From Anaerolineae bacterium (GTDB taxonomy: Bacteria > Chloroflexota > Anaerolineae > Anaerolineales > Villigracilaceae), in NCBI GenBank assembly GCA_003524705.1, contig DQGV01000254.1:413-8081 (forward strand): 7,669 bases of DNA, in the 5' to 3' direction. A model generated the notes under the pieces. The model worked only from the letters and a program-made list of their open reading frames with translations, had not been told where the DNA came from and made no database searches. A program made the translations under genes and the position numbers. This document shows positions 5,732 to 7,669 of the stretch, piece by piece. Within the stretch, counting starts at the first letter, position 1; each line of letters starts with the position of its first letter.

Positions 5732-7006
5732 ATGCTTAAAGCGATTCTGAACGCAAATACTCAAATTATGCCTTTTTGCGAGCTTGCGCGTGACCTGCGG
5801 ATTCAAAATAAGCCGCTATGGTTACACCAGCGTAACTTGTTGGCTCCTTATACTACACGCGAAATTGAATTAAAAAAGGGTGAACGAATGCCGGCCGTGC
5901 GTGAGCCGACGATTATGTATCGCGATAATTTATATTTTGATGAAATCTATATTACTGAGTTTATGAAAGAAGCGGTCAAGCGCAAACGCCCAGTGCGGGC
6001 GGCATTCCGTTCCGATGACCCTGCTTTTCGTGAACATGCTTATCCGCTTTCTACATCCTATACACCCGCAGGGAGTTTGTACCTTGCGGATTTATGGTAT
6101 TACCCGAATGGTCCAGTGGCGGGCGCAGAACCATTGGTGATTGATTTAGAAGCAAAAGAAATTGGGTATTATCACGTGCCAACGTATATGGGTGATCAAA
6201 GCGGTGACTTAGTTTTTCAAGTGCCGTTAAAGTCTTTCATTGCGATTGATTCATGGGTGCATCTTTTCATCGCAGATATGGTCTTTGGTCAATTTGGACG
6301 TGGGGCAAGATTTGAAAAACGCCTCAACGAAGATTTAGGATTCAAATTAAAAATTCTTGGCAAAGCAGTTTATGAAGGTCGGCAAGTGTTGGAATGTTCT
6401 GAACTTGTGCAAGTGGGTAAAGGTTGTGTGATTGATCCCAGTGCTGTGATTCATGGTCCAACCATTATTGGTGATAATGTCACTATCAATGCTGGGGCTG
6501 TGATTGAAAACTGTGTTATTGGCAATAACGTCAACATTTCACAAGATGTTCAACTCATGCTTTCTGTTGTGGGTGACGGTGCATTTCTTCCATTTAGAAC
6601 CGCATTGTTTATGACCACATTAATGGAAAATAGCATGGTGGCTCAAAATACTTGTCTGCAAATGTGTGTGGTTGGCAGAAATACGTTTATCGGTGCAGGC
6701 TCTACCTTTACAGATTACAACTTAATCCCTACGCCCTTAAGAGCGCGTGATGGCAACGGAAATTTAAGTATTTCAAACCGCCCGGTGTTGGGAGGTTGTG
6801 TGGGGCATAACTGCCGCATTGGTTCAGGCATGATTATTTACCCCGCCCGCACCATCGAATCAGATGTAGTTTTAGCCGCTTCGGTTGAAAGGCGTGTCAT
6901 TGACCGTGACATAACGTTTGACCAGAGTGACCATCACAAATGGAAGTTGGCTCACTTGCACCAGACTCCATATCACAAAAAAGCACAGGTGGTGGAGTCA
7001 TGGTAA
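5732..7006 (+). CDS. Left-handed beta-helix (hexapeptide repeat) protein, transferase-like
   Basis: The 424-residue product has two parts. Residues 1-215 form a mixed domain with NKPLWLHQRNLLAPY (26-40) and MYRDNLYFDE (62-71); this resembles the shape of GlmU-like nucleotidyltransferase/beta-helix proteins, but no GGxGTR-type nucleotide-binding loop is present, so nucleotidyl transfer is not supported. Residues about 226-385 carry hexapeptide turns (VGKGCV, IDPSAV, IGDNVT, INAGAV, IGNNVN, VVGRNTFIGAGS, VGHNCRIGSG), typical of left-handed beta-helix acyl- or nucleotidyltransferases. An insertion at 331-352 interrupts the coils. The last 35 residues are polar with a His-rich part (HLHQTPYHKK). 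The start at 5732 has no ribosome site but follows a TATAAT closely; Met13 (5768) is an alternative. The stop is followed at once by the reductase-like gene, so the two form an operon and probably act in one pathway. Confidence 0.8.
   Translation: MLKAILNANTQIMPFCELARDLRIQNKPLWLHQRNLLAPYTTREIELKKGERMPAVREPTIMYRDNLYFDEIYITEFMKEAVKRKRPVRAAFRSDDPAFREHAYPLSTSYTPAGSLYLADLWYYPNGPVAGAEPLVIDLEAKEIGYYHVPTYMGDQSGDLVFQVPLKSFIAIDSWVHLFIADMVFGQFGRGARFEKRLNEDLGFKLKILGKAVYEGRQVLECSELVQVGKGCVIDPSAVIHGPTIIGDNVTINAGAVIENCVIGNNVNISQDVQLMLSVVGDGAFLPFRTALFMTTLMENSMVAQNTCLQMCVVGRNTFIGAGSTFTDYNLIPTPLRARDGNGNLSISNRPVLGGCVGHNCRIGSGMIIYPARTIESDVVLAASVERRVIDRDITFDQSDHHKWKLAHLHQTPYHKKAQVVESW
6994..6997 (+). promoter_or_regulatory. 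Ribosome binding site (GGAG) for the reductase-like gene
   Basis: GGAG within GGTGGAG lies 9 bases before the ATG at 7007, inside the last codons of the beta-helix gene. It supports 7007 as the start. The overlapping ATG at 7000 meets a stop after four codons. Confidence 0.55.
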
Positions 7007-7669
7007 ATGGATAGTTTCGCTTTCATCATACACCCCGTTGACCCCAAGCGAGATGTCAGTCGTAAGTTTCCGTTCTTAGGAAGAGTATTATCTGAAAAAC
7101 AAATTGACTTTTTCTCCACCTTCTTCCCGCCGGTGTACATTTCAGAAATAGAAGGGATAAAGTCACAAGCCACAGGTAAAGAAATCAAAGGCTGGTTTAT
7201 TGCATGTCCATACACGCCGCGCCGTATGATGCAGTTGCCTGAGAAAACGGTCTATCGTAAAATTATTCAAACTGGGCGCATGGCTGAGAAACTTGGCGCA
7301 AATATTCTTGGTCTCGGCGCGTTTACATCTGTTGTTGGTGATGCCGGTAAAACGATCGCTGATAAGTTAGAGATACCCGTCACAACCGGTGATTCATATA
7401 CTGTGATGATTGCCGTACAAGCCATTCGAGATGCGGCAAAAGTGATGGATATAAAAATAGAAGACGCGACAGTTGCCGTCGTGGGAGCCACTGGTTCAAT
7501 CGGGCGCGTCTGTGCGGAGTTGATAGCTGGTGAAGCCGCGCGGACATTTCTCATCGCCCGTGATGAGAAAAAACTTGAGGTTCTGCGAGACAGGTTGAAG
7601 GTCAATGCAAGAAGCGAGTTATGTATCAGCACAAAAATGGATGTTTTAAAGGAAGCACAATTGATTTTG
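7007..7669 (+). CDS. Acyl-ACP-reductase-like / COG5322-type dehydrogenase, 3' end beyond the window
   Basis: The 221 visible residues read through to the last base without a stop. The N-terminal region contains LGLGAFTSVVGDAG (101-114) and PVTTGDSYT (124-132), both characteristic of the fatty-aldehyde-forming acyl-ACP reductase / predicted amino-acid dehydrogenase group (COG5322). Then VAVVGATGSIGRVCAEL (156-172) is a Rossmann dinucleotide-binding loop of shikimate-dehydrogenase type with the GxTGxIG pattern. FLIARDEKKLEVL (181-193) is the following strand and helix. Cyanobacterial relatives are about 340 residues and reduce acyl-ACP to fatty aldehyde through a cysteine near residue 294, which lies beyond the window, so the catalytic residue cannot be checked. 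The gene starts one base after the beta-helix gene's TAA. The acyl substrate is an inference from family likeness; an amino-acid or other thioester dehydrogenase is the alternative. Confidence 0.78.
   Translation, partial: MDSFAFIIHPVDPKRDVSRKFPFLGRVLSEKQIDFFSTFFPPVYISEIEGIKSQATGKEIKGWFIACPYTPRRMMQLPEKTVYRKIIQTGRMAEKLGANILGLGAFTSVVGDAGKTIADKLEIPVTTGDSYTVMIAVQAIRDAAKVMDIKIEDATVAVVGATGSIGRVCAELIAGEAARTFLIARDEKKLEVLRDRLKVNARSELCISTKMDVLKEAQLIL

Noticed and set aside
6973..7632. Two minus-strand open frames opposite the reductase-like gene
   Set aside because: The plus-strand product shows clear dinucleotide-binding and family motifs. The antisense peptides are Ser/Thr/Ala-rich without domains.

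Overview
The window most likely comes from a Chloroflexota bacterium of the Anaerolineae type. This rests on the style of the proteins: a V4R-domain protein, an exported protein of 86-residue Ig-like repeats followed by a short membrane segment and a charged helix, and a left-handed beta-helix protein paired with an acyl-ACP-reductase-like dehydrogenase. The assignment is inferred from recalled family resemblance, not from a search. The window looks like the end of a contig, because it opens with a pure T run and a pure A run in place of ordinary sequence. It also stops inside a gene.

Layout. (1) 1-38 is a T19-GTGT-A15 inverted homopolymer tract. (2) 39-599, plus strand, is the 3' body of a V4R-domain (4-vinyl-reductase / hydrocarbon-binding-like) protein gene that has lost its conserved N-terminus at the edge. 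(3) 607-5561, minus strand, is a block of consecutive genes reading away from 5561. It begins with an exported Ig-repeat protein of about 1,173 residues that is broken by one frameshift at an A5 run (5014-5018), so it appears as two frames, 5561-4884 and 4887-2041. Next is a single-pass membrane-anchored protein (2044-1013) that overlaps the preceding stop by ATGA. Last is a small four-helix membrane protein (966-607). (4) 5562-5731 is a 170-base divergent control region. (5) 5732-7669, plus strand, holds a left-handed beta-helix (hexapeptide repeat) protein and, directly after its stop codon, the first 221 residues of a COG5322-type acyl-ACP-reductase-like / amino-acid-dehydrogenase-like enzyme.

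How the genes may work together. The minus-strand block looks like a cell-surface assembly. A long Ig stalk carries a membrane segment and a roughly 400-residue C-terminal domain that I do not recognise, and it is translationally coupled to a second membrane-anchored protein with a large outside domain. The plus-strand pair looks metabolic. A thioester-reducing type dehydrogenase next to an acyltransferase-like beta-helix protein suggests modification of a fatty-acyl or related group, but neither substrate can be read from the sequence. The minus-strand block is visibly richer in A+T than the flanking plus-strand genes, which fits an accessory segment between more typical genes.

No tRNA, rRNA, CRISPR array, insertion sequence or strong intrinsic terminator was recognised. 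No gene-free stretch exceeds 300 bases.
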